From: Paenibacillus sp. KS-LC4
Lineage (GTDB): Bacteria; Bacillota; Bacilli; Paenibacillales; Paenibacillaceae
Length of the DNA stretch: 64,000 nt
NCBI RefSeq assembly: GCF_036894955.1
Contig: NZ_CP145905.1
Coordinates: 4,172,501-4,236,500 of the forward strand
Direction of reading: 5' to 3'
The translations under genes and the position numbers were made by a program. Below the pieces are notes generated by a model. It was not told where the DNA came from. It did no database searches and saw nothing but the letters and a program-made list of their open reading frames with translations. Each line of letters starts with the position of its first letter. Position 1 is the first letter of the stretch. Below are positions 1 through 10,036 of this stretch, one piece after another.

Positions 1-3000
1 ACGTTTCGATGGAATAGCCGCTGCCGCGCAGCATGTCCATCAGCCTTTCGTATGGTAGCGGCTCCGGGTTGCAAATGTGGTAGACGCCCCCAGCCGTATC
101 CGGCTTAAGTGCCAGGCTCACAATGGATTGTCCGGCATAATCAATTGGCGTAATATCGAGGTCCCAAGTGACCTCTGGCGCTTGTCCAAGCAGCAGCATT
201 GATTTGAGCATCCGGTAAAATGCATTGCTGTCAATGTTTCGCTGAAAGCTGCCGCTTACCGAGTGGCAGGATAAATTTCCTGCCCGATAAATACTGACGG
301 GAACGCCTTGCTCAGCAGCAGCATACAGCAGCTTCTCCGCTTCCAGCTTACTGTTCGTATAGAGACTATCAACTCGCAGCTCCGGCGCAAGCTCCCCTGA
401 CGCTACTACAGCCTCCCATTGGCCGCTTAAAGCGAGATCTTCCGGAATACCCAGCGTGGAAATATGGTGGAAGCGGATCGTTTGTCGGCAAGCAGCGGCA
501 AGCTCCAGCAAATATGCCGTCCCGAGCACATTCGTACGGGCAAATTGTCCCTCCTCGCCAAAATGCCTCACATCCGCTGCACTGTGCATAATTGCATCCA
601 AGCTGCTTATCAACCGCTGATACTGCTGCTCCTCAAGCCCGAGCCGCGGCGCTTCCAAGTTGCCTTCTACCGCTACAACGCGCCCCGCCATTAATGGAAT
701 CGCCGCATCTCCAAAATAATGAGCAATATGGCTCCGAAGTCTCGCTTCGCCTGGCTCTATTCCTGGCCGTACGAGGCAATAAATAGTTGCATCGCTTTGC
801 ATAAGCAGCTCATAGAGCAAATATCCGCCTAAATAGCCGGTAGCTCCAGTCAACAGTACGCCCTTCGGCTGCTGATCAAAGCGGGCAGACCGCTCAGGCT
901 TGTAGCGCATAGCCGGCAATTCTTCCAATGGCAAGGCTGGCCCAACATGGCGTGCCGACTGCTGCTGCTCTGGCGCTTCGGCAGCAAGCTGCTCAATGCG
1001 CGCCGCAATCGCTTCAATCGTTCTATATTGAAATAAATCATTAATTTTCAATTCCGGGTAATATGGCTTAAGGCTTGCTAGAATATGAATAATTCCGAGC
1101 GAGTCGCCGCCAATCGTAAAGAAATCATCATGAATGCCGATATGCACAAGGCTGAGTGCTTCTGCCCATGCGCCCGCAATCATTCGTTGAATGCCATTTT
1201 GAGGGGCAACGTAGTCTACGCTGATCTGCTCCTCTTGATAGGAATAGCTTTGAAGCTTTTTCCGGTCGATTTTTCCGGTTGGCGAAATCGGCATTTCGTC
1301 CAATTGGACGATCCATTTCGGTACAAAATAAGAGGGCAGCTTATCGCCCAGCTCTTGCTTAATGGTGATGGTAGGGAGCGGCTTACCGTCCTTTGAAGTA
1401 AAGAAGCCGACGAGCATATTTTGCTCCTGTGCATCCTTTTTGCAGATAACGGCTACGTTTTGCACATTGGCAATTTTGGAGAAGCTGTCTTCGATTTCCC
1501 CAATCTCAATGCGATGTCCGCGAATTTTAATTTGCGAATCCCGGCGACCCACATATTCGATAGTGCCGTCCGGCAGCAGCTTCGCAATATCGCCTGACTT
1601 ATAAATCAGGCCATCGCCAAATGGGTTGGCTACAAACGCATCCGCCGTTTTCTCCGGTTGATTTAAATACCCTTTTGCAAGGCCGATTGTTTCGATCAGC
1701 ACTTCGCCGTGCACATGCACAGGGCATAGCTGGTTCAGCTCATTGACGATATACACCTTGTAGTTTTGAATCGGCTTGCCAATTGGAACATTTGTTAAAT
1801 CATCGGTAATATAACCGCTGATTTTATGCGTTGTGGTGCACACGGTGCATTCCGTTGGCCCATATACATTGACGATCGCAATGTTGTCTTGGAACTTCCG
1901 CTGGAACGCCCGAACCTGCTCGCCATAAAGCGCCTCTCCTGCTACGGTGATCAGCTTTACGCCTGCAAGCTTTTTGTAACCTTCATCCGATAAATACGCA
2001 GAAAGCTGGTTAAAAAAGACGGTTGGCAAAATCGTAATAATCGTTGTTTTCGTCCGTTCAATGGCTGAAGCAAATTCTTCGACAGACACGCGCTCTTCTG
2101 GGGACAATAGGTACAAATGAGCTCCATAGAACAATGCTCCAATCGTATCCCATACCGATGCGTCAAAGCTGTAGGTAGCGAACTGCGTCAGTATATCCTC
2201 ATGTCCAATTTCACAATCCAGCCGCACCGTGTCACCGAGATTAACGACTCCCTCGTGCGCGATAAGAGCTCCCTTAGGTCTTCCCGTAGAGCCGGACGTA
2301 TAAATAATATAAGCCAAATCATCCGGCGCTACCTGAACGTTGGGGTTCGCAGCCTCTATTTTGTCATAAGCGATATGCTCCACTACAATAATTTCCTTCA
2401 ACTGCTCAAGCCCTTCCGATTGATGCTGCGCCTGCTCCTCATATTTTGCTTTGGTCAGCACGAACACCGACCGGGTATCTTGCAAAATGTAACGGTTGCG
2501 CTCCTCCGGGTGCTCAGGGTCTAGCGGCACATAAGCGGCTCCCGCCTTCAAAATACCAAGCAAGCTGACAATGAGCTCCAAGCTTCGCTCCATGTATATG
2601 GTGACAAAATCGCCTTTGCTCACGCCTTTGCTGAGCAGCAGGTTCGCCATTTGATTTGCCTGCTCATTGAGCTGACGGTAGGTAAGCTCACCATGCACGG
2701 ACGATACAGCCGTTCGCTCACCATGCTGCGCTGCAGCAAGCTCAATCATGCCATGAATCGTCTGCTTGCGGTCATAAGCGCCGGTTGTTGCATTCATTTT
2801 CTCATATACGAGTCGGTCCGCATCCGTTAGTAGATTAATAGCTGCCACATGCACGTCCGCATCAGTTAAGGCCGCTAGGAGCAAGGTCGTATAATAGGCG
2901 GCATAGCGGTCTATGGTCGCTTTTTCCAGCAACGATTGATCATATTGAATGCTGAGCTGCCACTTCCCACTACGTTCTAGAAGCTGAAGGTTAAGTATTT

Positions 3001-3415
3001 CCGAAGTTGGCTGTACCGGGTGTCGATGCGAGAAGCGAGTGTCATAATAGGCTTGGTCCGAGGATGATTCATCATTTACAGCTTGTAACAACGAGGTTTT
3101 CAGGCTAGCAAATGTGTTCGTTTCTTCAATTTGCACGAACCATGGCTTAACCTTGTCCTGAGCTCCCTGAACACCTATGAGCAACTGCTTCTCGCTTGAA
3201 AGTCGGTATACGAGCGCTGCATAAGCCGCCGCCGACTCTGCTTCTACATCCTGTTCTTTTCTCGTTTCTATCAGTTGGCTTACCTGTTCGCCCAGCGCAT
3301 ATTCTTCCGTTGCATAAGAATACGTGCGGTTATGACGCGAAAAATCTAGTGGGATTAATAGGACAAATTCGCTGGAAGCAATCTGGTTAGTAGTAGTGTG
3401 TTTATTTTCCGTCAT
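1..3415 (-). CDS. NRPS with partial C, A, PCP and terminal reductase domains (3' part beyond window)
   Basis: The frame is open from the ATG at 3413-3415 to the window edge, 1138 residues, so the C-terminus is missing. An AGGAGG box lies 8 nt before the ATG. Residues 1-190 resemble the end of a condensation domain but lack HHxxxDG. An adenylation domain follows, with YTSGSTG near 370 and VYGPTE near 520. A carrier domain has GGDSLG near 772. A Rossmann thioester reductase has GATGYLG near 852 and a YxxxK pair (YTNSK) near 1018. Such terminal reductases release the bound product as an aldehyde or alcohol. By hand alignment with GrsA the pocket begins D-A-W-T and ends V-C, which suggests an aromatic amino acid; this is tentative. 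No neighbouring NRPS gene is visible upstream. Confidence 0.9.
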   Translation of the reverse strand, partial: MTENKHTTTNQIASSEFVLLIPLDFSRHNRTYSYATEEYALGEQVSQLIETRKEQDVEAESAAAYAALVYRLSSEKQLLIGVQGAQDKVKPWFVQIEETNTFASLKTSLLQAVNDESSSDQAYYDTRFSHRHPVQPTSEILNLQLLERSGKWQLSIQYDQSLLEKATIDRYAAYYTTLLLAALTDADVHVAAINLLTDADRLVYEKMNATTGAYDRKQTIHGMIELAAAQHGERTAVSSVHGELTYRQLNEQANQMANLLLSKGVSKGDFVTIYMERSLELIVSLLGILKAGAAYVPLDPEHPEERNRYILQDTRSVFVLTKAKYEEQAQHQSEGLEQLKEIIVVEHIAYDKIEAANPNVQVAPDDLAYIIYTSGSTGRPKGALIAHEGVVNLGDTVRLDCEIGHEDILTQFATYSFDASVWDTIGALFYGAHLYLLSPEERVSVEEFASAIERTKTTIITILPTVFFNQLSAYLSDEGYKKLAGVKLITVAGEALYGEQVRAFQRKFQDNIAIVNVYGPTECTVCTTTHKISGYITDDLTNVPIGKPIQNYKVYIVNELNQLCPVHVHGEVLIETIGLAKGYLNQPEKTADAFVANPFGDGLIYKSGDIAKLLPDGTIEYVGRRDSQIKIRGHRIEIGEIEDSFSKIANVQNVAVICKKDAQEQNMLVGFFTSKDGKPLPTITIKQELGDKLPSYFVPKWIVQLDEMPISPTGKIDRKKLQSYSYQEEQISVDYVAPQNGIQRMIAGAWAEALSLVHIGIHDDFFTIGGDSLGIIHILASLKPYYPELKINDLFQYRTIEAIAARIEQLAAEAPEQQQSARHVGPALPLEELPAMRYKPERSARFDQQPKGVLLTGATGYLGGYLLYELLMQSDATIYCLVRPGIEPGEARLRSHIAHYFGDAAIPLMAGRVVAVEGNLEAPRLGLEEQQYQRLISSLDAIMHSAADVRHFGEEGQFARTNVLGTAYLLELAAACRQTIRFHHISTLGIPEDLALSGQWEAVVASGELAPELRVDSLYTNSKLEAEKLLYAAAEQGVPVSIYRAGNLSCHSVSGSFQRNIDSNAFYRMLKSMLLLGQAPEVTWDLDITPIDYAGQSIVSLALKPDTAGGVYHICNPEPLPYERLMDMLRGSGYSIET

Positions 3416-3495
3416 AATTGTAAAACCTCCTGTGGGGGAATGGCCCTGCAGCTGCAAGCAGCCGCAGGACTCCCTTTATGATAGTTATACCGGGA

Positions 3496-5250
3496 TTAAG
3501 AAGTACGGACTTGGAAATGATTGATGAGCTCTTGCAGTTCTTCCGACATTTGTGTCAATTGCGTCGACGATTCCACAATGGCATTCATCGATTCTTTTTG
3601 TTCGACAATTGATTTGGAAATTTTCGCACTGTTTGCAGCTGTAATGCCAGCGGAAGCCGACAAATTTTCAGCCGTAGCCGTCAACTCCTCCGTACCTGCG
3701 GAAATTTGCTCTGTAGAGCTTGATACTTCTTGAATTTGGAGCGTTACACTGCGAGTAGCGGACAAAATATCGTCCAGAAGCGAACCCGTTTCGCTGGAAA
3801 TTTGCAAGCCCGTACGAACTTGGCCAGTCCCCAGATTGAGTGCATCAACAGCTGTCGTAATTTCCTGCTGGATTTCTTTAATCAACGTGGAAATCTGGGT
3901 TGCCGAGCTATTGGACTGCTCAGCGAGCTTGCGAACCTCGCCTGCTACAACGGCAAAGCCTTTGCCATGCTCGCCGACTCTAGCCGCTTCAATCGCTGCG
4001 TTCAGCGCTAGAAGATTCGTCTGCGTCGCAACTCCCATTATGAGCGAAACGATGTTTTCAATTTCCTGCGAGCGGCTGGCAAGGGATTGAATAGCGCTCG
4101 AGGATTCCACTACAAACTTTTCAATCTGCTCCATTTGCTGGACAACCTGACCTACAACTCGATTGCCTTCCTTCGATTTATGCTCCATGTCGCCCGCTTC
4201 TTCAGCTACACTCGAGGAGCTTTGAGCAATGTTCTGAATAACGGTGGACATTTCATTCATCGCTTTGGCCGCTTCGCTGGAGGATAACTCCTGGTTAGCA
4301 ATTTCAACGTTGATTTCCCGCATATTTTCAGTAATTTCTTCTACCGTCTTGCTGTTTTTTTCGGAGAACTCATACAAGGATTTAGCCGAATCTGTTACAG
4401 CATGCGATGTTAGTCGCACTTTGACCATCATGTCGTTAATCCGGCGAATCATAATGTTGAATTTGTGATTAACGACACCAAGATCGTCGACACCCGATTT
4501 CAGCTCGACATTCAAGTTGCCTCCGCTCACTTCCTCAATGCCTCTAATGAGCTCTTTAATCGGCTTCATTGTCATACGTGAAATAAAGAATTGAAGCAAG
4601 AAAATGAGCACAAGGAATATAAGCATGATCGTAATGCCGCTGATCAGCAAAGTCTTAAGACCATTAGGTACAGCGCTCGCATCTACGTCTGCCGCGAAGA
4701 AAGCGAATATTTTGCCGCTGCTGTCCTTGATTGGATAAAGAATGGTCGTCCAAATACCGAAATCATCTGAGTAAAAGCTTGTAAACGTAGGAACACCCGT
4801 ATTCAGCATTTCGGTTATAGCGGTGGACATTGCCACCGGCTGATCATACATGGCGCCAACGCCCATATTTTCGCTGGAGAAAGCCTCAACCAGATTCGTA
4901 GGCATCGCGATAATTGACGTTTGGTTGCCATTTGCAAGCTCAGTACCAAATACATACGCTTGCGCTATATTTGGATTATATTTATGTATCAGATCCAGCG
5001 TTGCTTTCAATTCCAGCTGTACTGCGCCTTCATAGCTATTCTCGGTAATCGCTTGCTGGATTTTGGCAGGGTCCATTTCCTGTGCCCATTCCTGTGTAAT
5101 GGCGCTAATTTGTCCGCGAAGCTGCTTTATCAAAATGTCCTTCTGAATGATATAGCCTGATGCAATTAAGATCGATCCAATTAATACAATGTTAAAGAAG
5201 GCAAGCAGCAAATTTTTAGAAAAAAAGGACATTCGTTTTATGAATTGCAT
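3496..5250 (-). CDS. Methyl-accepting chemotaxis protein
   Basis: A 584-residue chemoreceptor. Membrane segments lie near residues 11-33 and 197-222 and enclose an extracellular sensor of about 160 residues that looks Cache-like. A HAMP linker follows to about 275, then the coiled-coil signalling domain. Its conserved hairpin tip near 403-445 contains [13 protein letters not shown] and [11 protein letters not shown]. It would pass ligand binding to CheA/CheW, but no che genes are near. The frame is open 51 codons further upstream, but the ATG at 5250 is preferred: an AGGAGCG box precedes it and it gives a normal MCP start directly before the first membrane helix. The ligand cannot be read from the sequence. 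Confidence 0.93.
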   Translation of the reverse strand: MQFIKRMSFFSKNLLLAFFNIVLIGSILIASGYIIQKDILIKQLRGQISAITQEWAQEMDPAKIQQAITENSYEGAVQLELKATLDLIHKYNPNIAQAYVFGTELANGNQTSIIAMPTNLVEAFSSENMGVGAMYDQPVAMSTAITEMLNTGVPTFTSFYSDDFGIWTTILYPIKDSSGKIFAFFAADVDASAVPNGLKTLLISGITIMLIFLVLIFLLQFFISRMTMKPIKELIRGIEEVSGGNLNVELKSGVDDLGVVNHKFNIMIRRINDMMVKVRLTSHAVTDSAKSLYEFSEKNSKTVEEITENMREINVEIANQELSSSEAAKAMNEMSTVIQNIAQSSSSVAEEAGDMEHKSKEGNRVVGQVVQQMEQIEKFVVESSSAIQSLASRSQEIENIVSLIMGVATQTNLLALNAAIEAARVGEHGKGFAVVAGEVRKLAEQSNSSATQISTLIKEIQQEITTAVDALNLGTGQVRTGLQISSETGSLLDDILSATRSVTLQIQEVSSSTEQISAGTEELTATAENLSASAGITAANSAKISKSIVEQKESMNAIVESSTQLTQMSEELQELINHFQVRTS

Positions 5251-5654
5251 TATGTCAACGCTCCTATGTGTATGATGTAAAGCTACTTTCAAAAATGATT
5301 GCGACGGTTCACCCACGGCACTGTCATCTGGCTGATGCAGTTGGCTGCACTCTATTTGATTCCCACCAATGACCGCGACTAAAGTTTTATTTTCGAAACT
5401 CAATGAATCCCGATTCGTACTTTAGCCTTATACCGGTTTATTTTTCAGAAAATTCTAAACATTGATCACTCCCTCGCTTTTCTACTTATATCTCTATATT
5501 TGATCTGCCGAAAGTTTCCCCTCAAACTAGTTCAATACATTATTCAACAGATACTATTAATACTATCGACCTATTCGATACGAATAGTAATAGATTTTGC
5601 TAAATTGTTATTTATCTTATGTAAAAATTTATACAACAGGCAAAACGCAAATAA
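5251..5654. other. AT-rich intergenic region
   Basis: About 400 bp between the MCP gene and the terminator of the stalk-domain gene. It must hold the MCP promoter, but I see no convincing -35/-10 pair. A short plus-strand open frame at 5500-5703 has no ribosome binding site and unusual composition and is not called. Confidence 0.4.
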
Positions 5655-5682
5655 GCGGACGACAGGAAATCCCTGTGTCCGC
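5655..5682 (-). terminator. Intrinsic terminator of the stalk-domain gene
   Basis: GCGGAC (5655-5660) pairs with GTCCGC (5677-5682) and ACAGG (5662-5666) with CCTGT (5672-5676), with one bulged base and a 5-nt loop. On the minus strand it follows the stop of the gene ending at 5725, and a T-rich stretch comes after it. Confidence 0.65.
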
Positions 5683-5724
5683 CTACTCTCAAACCTAGTG
5701 TAACAGCTTGTCCAAGTGACTACA

Positions 5725-6378
5725 TCACTTGCCTGACCATACCACTGTCATTTCGTTATAGCCATCCTTGTCCCGGTCAGGAGCACCGGTAATCGTGACA
5801 GCTATATCATCACCCTTTTTGCCTGCCATCGTTAATGATGTGCTGCTCACATCCTCTGAAGTATCCGTCAGCTCTTTCATCTGGAAGTAAGCTTTGTAGG
5901 ATACACCAAGCGATTCTAAATCATTTTGCGTCTCATAGACAAAATACACCGATTTTTTGTTGTCCCGGTTGTTTTCCACCGTCTCTTTTATTTTCGCATC
6001 CTTCGGAATCGGGAAATCTGCCGGCAAATATTTCGGACGCAGGCCAGTGTACACATTGCTGTCGGTACCGCCGCCTCCCGCAGAGCTGCTGCTGCCAATT
6101 TTCACTTTATTGCTCCCCGCATCGTATGTAACGGGCACGTTCAGAGCATCTGCAATCGAGCGCACGGGCAAATAGGTCGAGCCTTTATAAGTAATGGGAG
6201 CCTGTTTGGCGCCATTTCCATCAACTGGCGTATAAGCGCTGCCGTTAAGCTCGATTTTTAAGCCATTATTTAAATATGCTTTAATTTGCTCCAAATTGCT
6301 TCCTGCATAGACGCCCACCGAGCCAGTAAGCACCATGCCGAACACCGCAGCGGAAATGACCATTTTTTTGCTTTTCAC
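5725..6378 (-). CDS. Secreted protein with stalk (copper amine oxidase N-terminal-like) domain
   Basis: 217 residues. The signal peptide is residues 1 to about 25 and ends in YAG. Residues 28-95 form the stalk/copper-amine-oxidase-N-like repeat common in surface proteins of this group, with the typical YLPVRSIADAL segment. A Gly/Ser linker near 95-105 leads to a C-terminal domain of about 110 residues that I do not recognise. The protein has no catalytic signature; the stalk domain suggests it is held in the cell wall. It is transcribed alone, with its own terminator downstream. Confidence 0.8.
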   Translation of the reverse strand: MKSKKMVISAAVFGMVLTGSVGVYAGSNLEQIKAYLNNGLKIELNGSAYTPVDGNGAKQAPITYKGSTYLPVRSIADALNVPVTYDAGSNKVKIGSSSSAGGGGTDSNVYTGLRPKYLPADFPIPKDAKIKETVENNRDNKKSVYFVYETQNDLESLGVSYKAYFQMKELTDTSEDVSSTSLTMAGKKGDDIAVTITGAPDRDKDGYNEMTVVWSGK

Positions 6379-6532
6379 ATCTATCTACCCCAATCTATTG
6401 AAAATAATATTCCCCCCATCATTACCTTCTCTGTATGCTTCCAAAACCATTATATGCAAAAATAGTTCTAATTTCCTTTCTTCTTCCAAGCAACCGACTA
6501 GAAGACTACATCTGAGGAACCAGAAGCGTAGC

Positions 6533-7030
6533 TCATGAGCCCGTTTCTTCAAGCAGCCTTACGACTTCCGCCAAATGCTTATCGAGCGTAATCGGATTGT
6601 AGTTTATAGAGCGTATGCCCAAAATGATGCGTCCCATACATATACAGCGTCTGATCCACATAAACGAACGCCGATGCCGTCTCACCCGGCCGGATGCAAT
6701 TTCCTAGCCACCCGCGTAAAACTGGGATACAATATTAAATCGGGACTGCGCCGCATAATTTGCTCTGCATCAACAGGCTCCTCAATACGATGAACACCGC
6801 GCAGCAGTTCTTCTTCAAAAACAGGAAACATCTCGCTGTTCACCGCAATCGGACGATTGCCAAGCACCAGCAGCTCCCCAATATTTTGAATCGAAAATAT
6901 ACGCGGAGCGCGACCAGACTCCTGCATATATTGCGCCGGTGTAAGCCCCGTCTTTTGCTTAAAGCGCCAGCTAAAATAATAACTATCTCCGAAGCCGACC
7001 CGCCCGGCACTTTCGCGAACAATCAACAAC
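6533..7030 (-). pseudogene. Decayed AraC regulator fused to periplasmic-binding domain
   Basis: The longest open piece (6682-7029) reads as the last helix-turn-helix of an AraC domain (FGDSYYFSWRFKQKTGLTPAQY) followed by a periplasmic-binding-like domain containing RRSPDLILYPSF. Homology continues in other frames: a piece with YVDQTLYMYG and a final piece with NYNPITLDKHLAEVVRLL, ending at a TGA at 6533-6535. At least two frameshifts separate the pieces and the N-terminal part is missing. Intact family members (Btr/YbbB type) regulate iron-siderophore uptake; that role is only inferred here. The gene lies at the outer edge of the toxin array. Confidence 0.7.
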
Positions 7031-7258
7031 TACCGTAAGGGCGATTTTGATGCTTCCTAAAACTCCCTTGCATCCAGAAAGTTTGGCACGATAATTAGAT
7101 CCGGCGCCAAGGTCAGAACTTCCCCCAAACGTCCATACACTCTCGCCACTAACGTCTGCAATGCCCCGCAGCTTATGATCGCCGAGAACCGCCGCTGCAT
7201 TCAAGAAGTTCGTGCCTACGATTGGAAAACCTATCACCACCTCGCTTATCTGTTCTAT
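7031..7258 (-). pseudogene. Second periplasmic-binding-domain remnant
   Basis: Minus-strand pieces read PIVGTNFLNAAAVLGDHKL and, in another frame, EVLTLAPDLIIVPNFLDARE. This is the same kind of motif as PDLILYPSF in the neighbouring pseudogene. It looks like part of a second AraC/siderophore-binding-type protein, frameshifted and joined at about 7259 to the end of a DUF5704 relic. No start, stop or ribosome binding site makes a functional gene. Confidence 0.5.
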
Positions 7259-7309
7259 CTCCCCAAACTCCTGTAAGTCATTGCGTACCGAGAAGCTCGA
7301 TTCGAGCAT
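7259..7309 (-). pseudogene. Relic of the DUF5704 C-terminal end
   Basis: It reads MLESSFSVRNDLQ, against MFESSFSVRNDFQ at the end of the intact DUF5704 protein (17698). The following GGGGAGATAG stop region is shifted by one base. This is the leftmost trace of the duplicated toxin unit and it abuts conserved block C. Confidence 0.7.
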
Positions 7310-7317
7310 TGAAATAT

Positions 7318-7521
7318 CCCACGGCTCATATTAGAAAAAACTCAGGAAAGCGAACATTACAAAAAACAGGTCAATCATGGTGGTATCTGACCATAATCAA
7401 CCTGTTTGATGTATCGCAATAGCGATATTTAGGTTATAAAATTTAGCATGATGTGCATACAAACGAAATTACAAAATCTCTATACGGGTATTACTGGGTG
7501 GGGTCTATTTCATCAGCCGCC
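7318..7521 (-). repeat. Conserved 3' block, copy C (terminator-bearing)
   Basis: About 204 bp closely similar to copies at 11889-12110 and 14851-15100, with an internal deletion of about 50 bp relative to the 14851 copy. The inverted repeat at about 7365-7406 begins AACAGGT, has a short loop, and is followed on the minus strand by six T, forming an intrinsic terminator behind the immunity gene. After it the block shares AT-rich sequence of unknown role, ending in CATCAGCCGCC as in the 14851 copy. Confidence 0.8.
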
Positions 7522-7559
7522 ACCATCATATCAGATATCGAAAAAGACCACACCTCGGA

Positions 7560-7889
7560 CTATCCTATAAAAACAACAGCGTCTTTACGTTGAAATGCTT
7601 TGGGCAGTTTCTCCATAAGTCCATCTACTCTTTCAAATAATCTATTTTTCTGTTCCTCTTGTAAATTTTGATCCGCCCATTCTTTTAATAAAATTAGTTC
7701 AGCAAAAATGTTAGGTAGATATTCCTCTTCTACATCAACGCCTGTTGAAAATAGAATTACCCACTTTAATTCCAAATGTACAATCCCAGGTTGCCAGTAT
7801 TGGTTAAAAAATGATTCAGTAGCAACTGGAAGAAAAAAGTGTTTTTCAAAATCATTTTGCGGATTAAGGATCATTACACTGACAGACAT
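7560..7889 (-). CDS. Candidate immunity protein of toxin unit 4
   Basis: 109 residues, soluble, acidic, family not recognised. The ATG at 7889 directly abuts the TAA that ends the toxin-tail remnant (7890-7892), and the ribosome binding site GGAGGT lies inside that tail. The same tip-then-immunity arrangement occurs three more times in this array, so an immunity role is inferred from position. The gene is intact although its toxin is broken. That fits an orphan immunity gene kept against toxins of related cells. Confidence 0.65.
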   Translation of the reverse strand: MSVSVMILNPQNDFEKHFFLPVATESFFNQYWQPGIVHLELKWVILFSTGVDVEEEYLPNIFAELILLKEWADQNLQEEQKNRLFERVDGLMEKLPKAFQRKDAVVFIG

Positions 7890-9351
7890 TTATTTCATAC
7901 CTCCAAAGATAGCGCTAAATTTGTAATCAGGAAACTCTTTCCTAAGTTGATTTAGGCTATTTTCAACTGCCTGTTTCAACTCAGGTGTATTGCCGTCTAA
8001 TCTAAAAACAAACTCTCGGATATTCTTGATACTAACCCTGCTTGCCCTGACTCAGTGTCGGTTCCAAATCGGCATACATGTCATTTAACCAAGTCTCTGC
8101 CTGATTATAGCCTTCTATTACGATCTGCTTACCGTTTGTTAACCCTTCACTAAGCAAATTCTCCAACTGAGCTATTTTTTCCTGAAACCCGTCTAATACC
8201 TCTTTGCCTTCTGCTTGAATTTGCTTCCATCCGTCTGCTAAGCCCTACTTTGTCTGCTCGACGGTTTGTCTCCAGAACTTCTCCAGCGCCCCTTCTTCCT
8301 TACCGTCTGTCTTCGGTACTTCTGGCTCCTTCGGCTGGGGGCCATATTTACTTAAGGCTTGGCTCGCTTGCAATATTGTCAGCAGGTCTTTTAAGCCGCC
8401 CTTGACTTGTCCCTGCTGTACATTGGCGACTAATCCGCCCGCTGCGGTTCGAATCGTTTGCTGCAGCGCATGAATTTCCTTGAGCTGCACCCTCGCCAGT
8501 TCGCCCGTCGGTCCCGGCGTTTGCGCCATCATCACCATAAAGAGATAACGTGCATTGTCTGGCAGCGGCACCCGTGTCGTCAGATCCCCTTTCAGCGCGA
8601 ACGATGGATCATAGTCACACGCCAGCAGCGGCACCTGCTTGAAATAGCTCGTCATATTGACGTTTGGGGCAAAATAGCTCTCTGCTACGCCAAGCACCTT
8701 CAGCTTCTCTCGGCTAATCTCCGCCTGCTTGTGCATCTCCGCCATCAGCAGATGATTGCCGAACTGCTTGTACACCGCATACGCCGTCTGCGCCTTCGCA
8801 ATCAGATCCCGCTCCGCGAAAATCGCCTCCAGCTTCATTTCCGCATCCAGCTTCTCTGCCACTGTCGCACCTTGCAGGCCTGCGACCCGCCGCAGCTCCT
8901 TCACCAACGGATCACTCGACCAGCGGTCCCGGCTGGCTTGCGGCAAGATTCGGTCGATTAGATTCGTCACCATCGGACGGAAGGTAACGGGCACGGGCGT
9001 GTAGCTGCCACCACCTGTCGTCCCTACCCGCTTCAACAGGTCAAAACGCTCCAGCCCGCTCAGCCCCTTCGCCAGCTGCTTCGCTTCCTGCGCCGCTTCC
9101 GCCTGCACCCGCTCGATGCCCTTCAGCGCTTTGCTGATCACTTCCGTCATCTGCTCTGCTTCCTGCGTCAAGCCCGTCAGCTGCCGCTGAATCTGCTCCA
9201 GGCTGCTCAGCATCGGCAAAGAGCGATCCCAGCTCGCGATCTTTCCGCTCACCCGCCGCCGCAGCTCATCCGTGTCCGCTCCGATTCGCACCATCTGCTG
9301 CTGCAGGCGCCTCACTTCATCCGGTTTAAATACAACCTGCTTTCCAGCCAT
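7890..9351 (-). pseudogene. Toxin unit 4: polymorphic toxin, broken
   Basis: The first 368 codons (8245-9351) nearly match the intact toxin at 15505-17673. The frame then meets a TAG where the frameshifted copy at 12597-14764 has CAG (the intact toxin has a different sequence here). Homology runs on to about 8032 (residues up to LSQGKQG). There the glycine-rich membrane-like region and most of the tip have been deleted, and a 48-codon toxin tail (INIREF-like start, ending FGGMK) is joined out of frame. The remaining 368-residue product has the helical N-terminus and middle region only. The GGAGG box before the ATG is intact, so a truncated protein may still be made. Confidence 0.8.
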
Positions 9352-9375
9352 TATACACCTCCTCGCTTACCCGTT

Positions 9376-9927
9376 CTATCTCCCCGTGCCTTGGAAGTCG
9401 TTGCGCACCGAGAAGCTCGATTCAAACATTGCGATATCCCCGTATTGAAAGCGGTACGTCTGACCGCTATAGCTCACGCTGCTAAGCGGCTGTCCTTCAA
9501 TTTCCCACATATTCGCCATCGGCGCGTCATACCGGATTTCTGGATTTGCCTTGCGCTCCTGCTGGTACGCACTCAGGTCAAAATGAACCATCAGATAGCC
9601 GTTTTTCAAAAACGCGCCCTCACTGCCATTGAGCGCCCCGCCGTTTTGCCTGGCCACCTCTAAAATATTCGTGCCCTTCGGCAGCACATACGGTGCGATT
9701 GGCAGGCTATACTCCCCGTACCACCGCTGCACGCTCCGCAGCGCTTGCACCGCATTCACACTAGCCGGCACCTGTGAACCGCTTGGCCCCACTAGCGTGC
9801 GGGACGCATACGACAGCTCTTCTAGGCTGTATCCTGCACTAATAACCGTTTTCCGCGTAATGTAGTACTCTGCTTGTGCTTGTGCAATCAATCCTAGCTG
9901 CTTTACTTCCTGTTCTCGTTTCGTCAT
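9376..9927 (-). CDS. Orphan DUF5704 tail with a new N-terminus
   Basis: From YITRK onward this copies the last 163 residues (about 968-1130) of the DUF5704 protein at 17698-21090, almost without change. The first 20 or so residues (MTKREQEVKQLG...) are unrelated to the parent. The ATG at 9927 is chosen because AAGGAG lies 9 nt before it; an in-frame ATG 15 codons upstream has no such site. The stop is 24 nt before toxin unit 4, the spacing seen in the parent operon. There is no signal peptide, unlike the parent. It may be a chimeric, functional duplicate or a duplication by-product kept open by recent origin. Confidence 0.65.
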   Translation of the reverse strand: MTKREQEVKQLGLIAQAQAEYYITRKTVISAGYSLEELSYASRTLVGPSGSQVPASVNAVQALRSVQRWYGEYSLPIAPYVLPKGTNILEVARQNGGALNGSEGAFLKNGYLMVHFDLSAYQQERKANPEIRYDAPMANMWEIEGQPLSSVSYSGQTYRFQYGDIAMFESSFSVRNDFQGTGR

Positions 9928-10036
9928 ATCATTCAGCTCCTTCGTTTTTTTCTGAACACAAAAAAAGCTCATTCCTACTCATAAAACAAGTTGTAAAGAG
10001 CTTTGGAAGTTTATCAAGTGTTTGAATTGCTTAGTG

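Noticed and set aside
5500-5703. 67-residue plus-strand frame
   Set aside because: No ribosome binding site and overlaps the terminator hairpin of the stalk-domain gene.
8458-8961. 167-residue plus-strand frame (also 16780-17283)
   Set aside because: Antisense shadow of the toxin scaffold, repeated in each copy.
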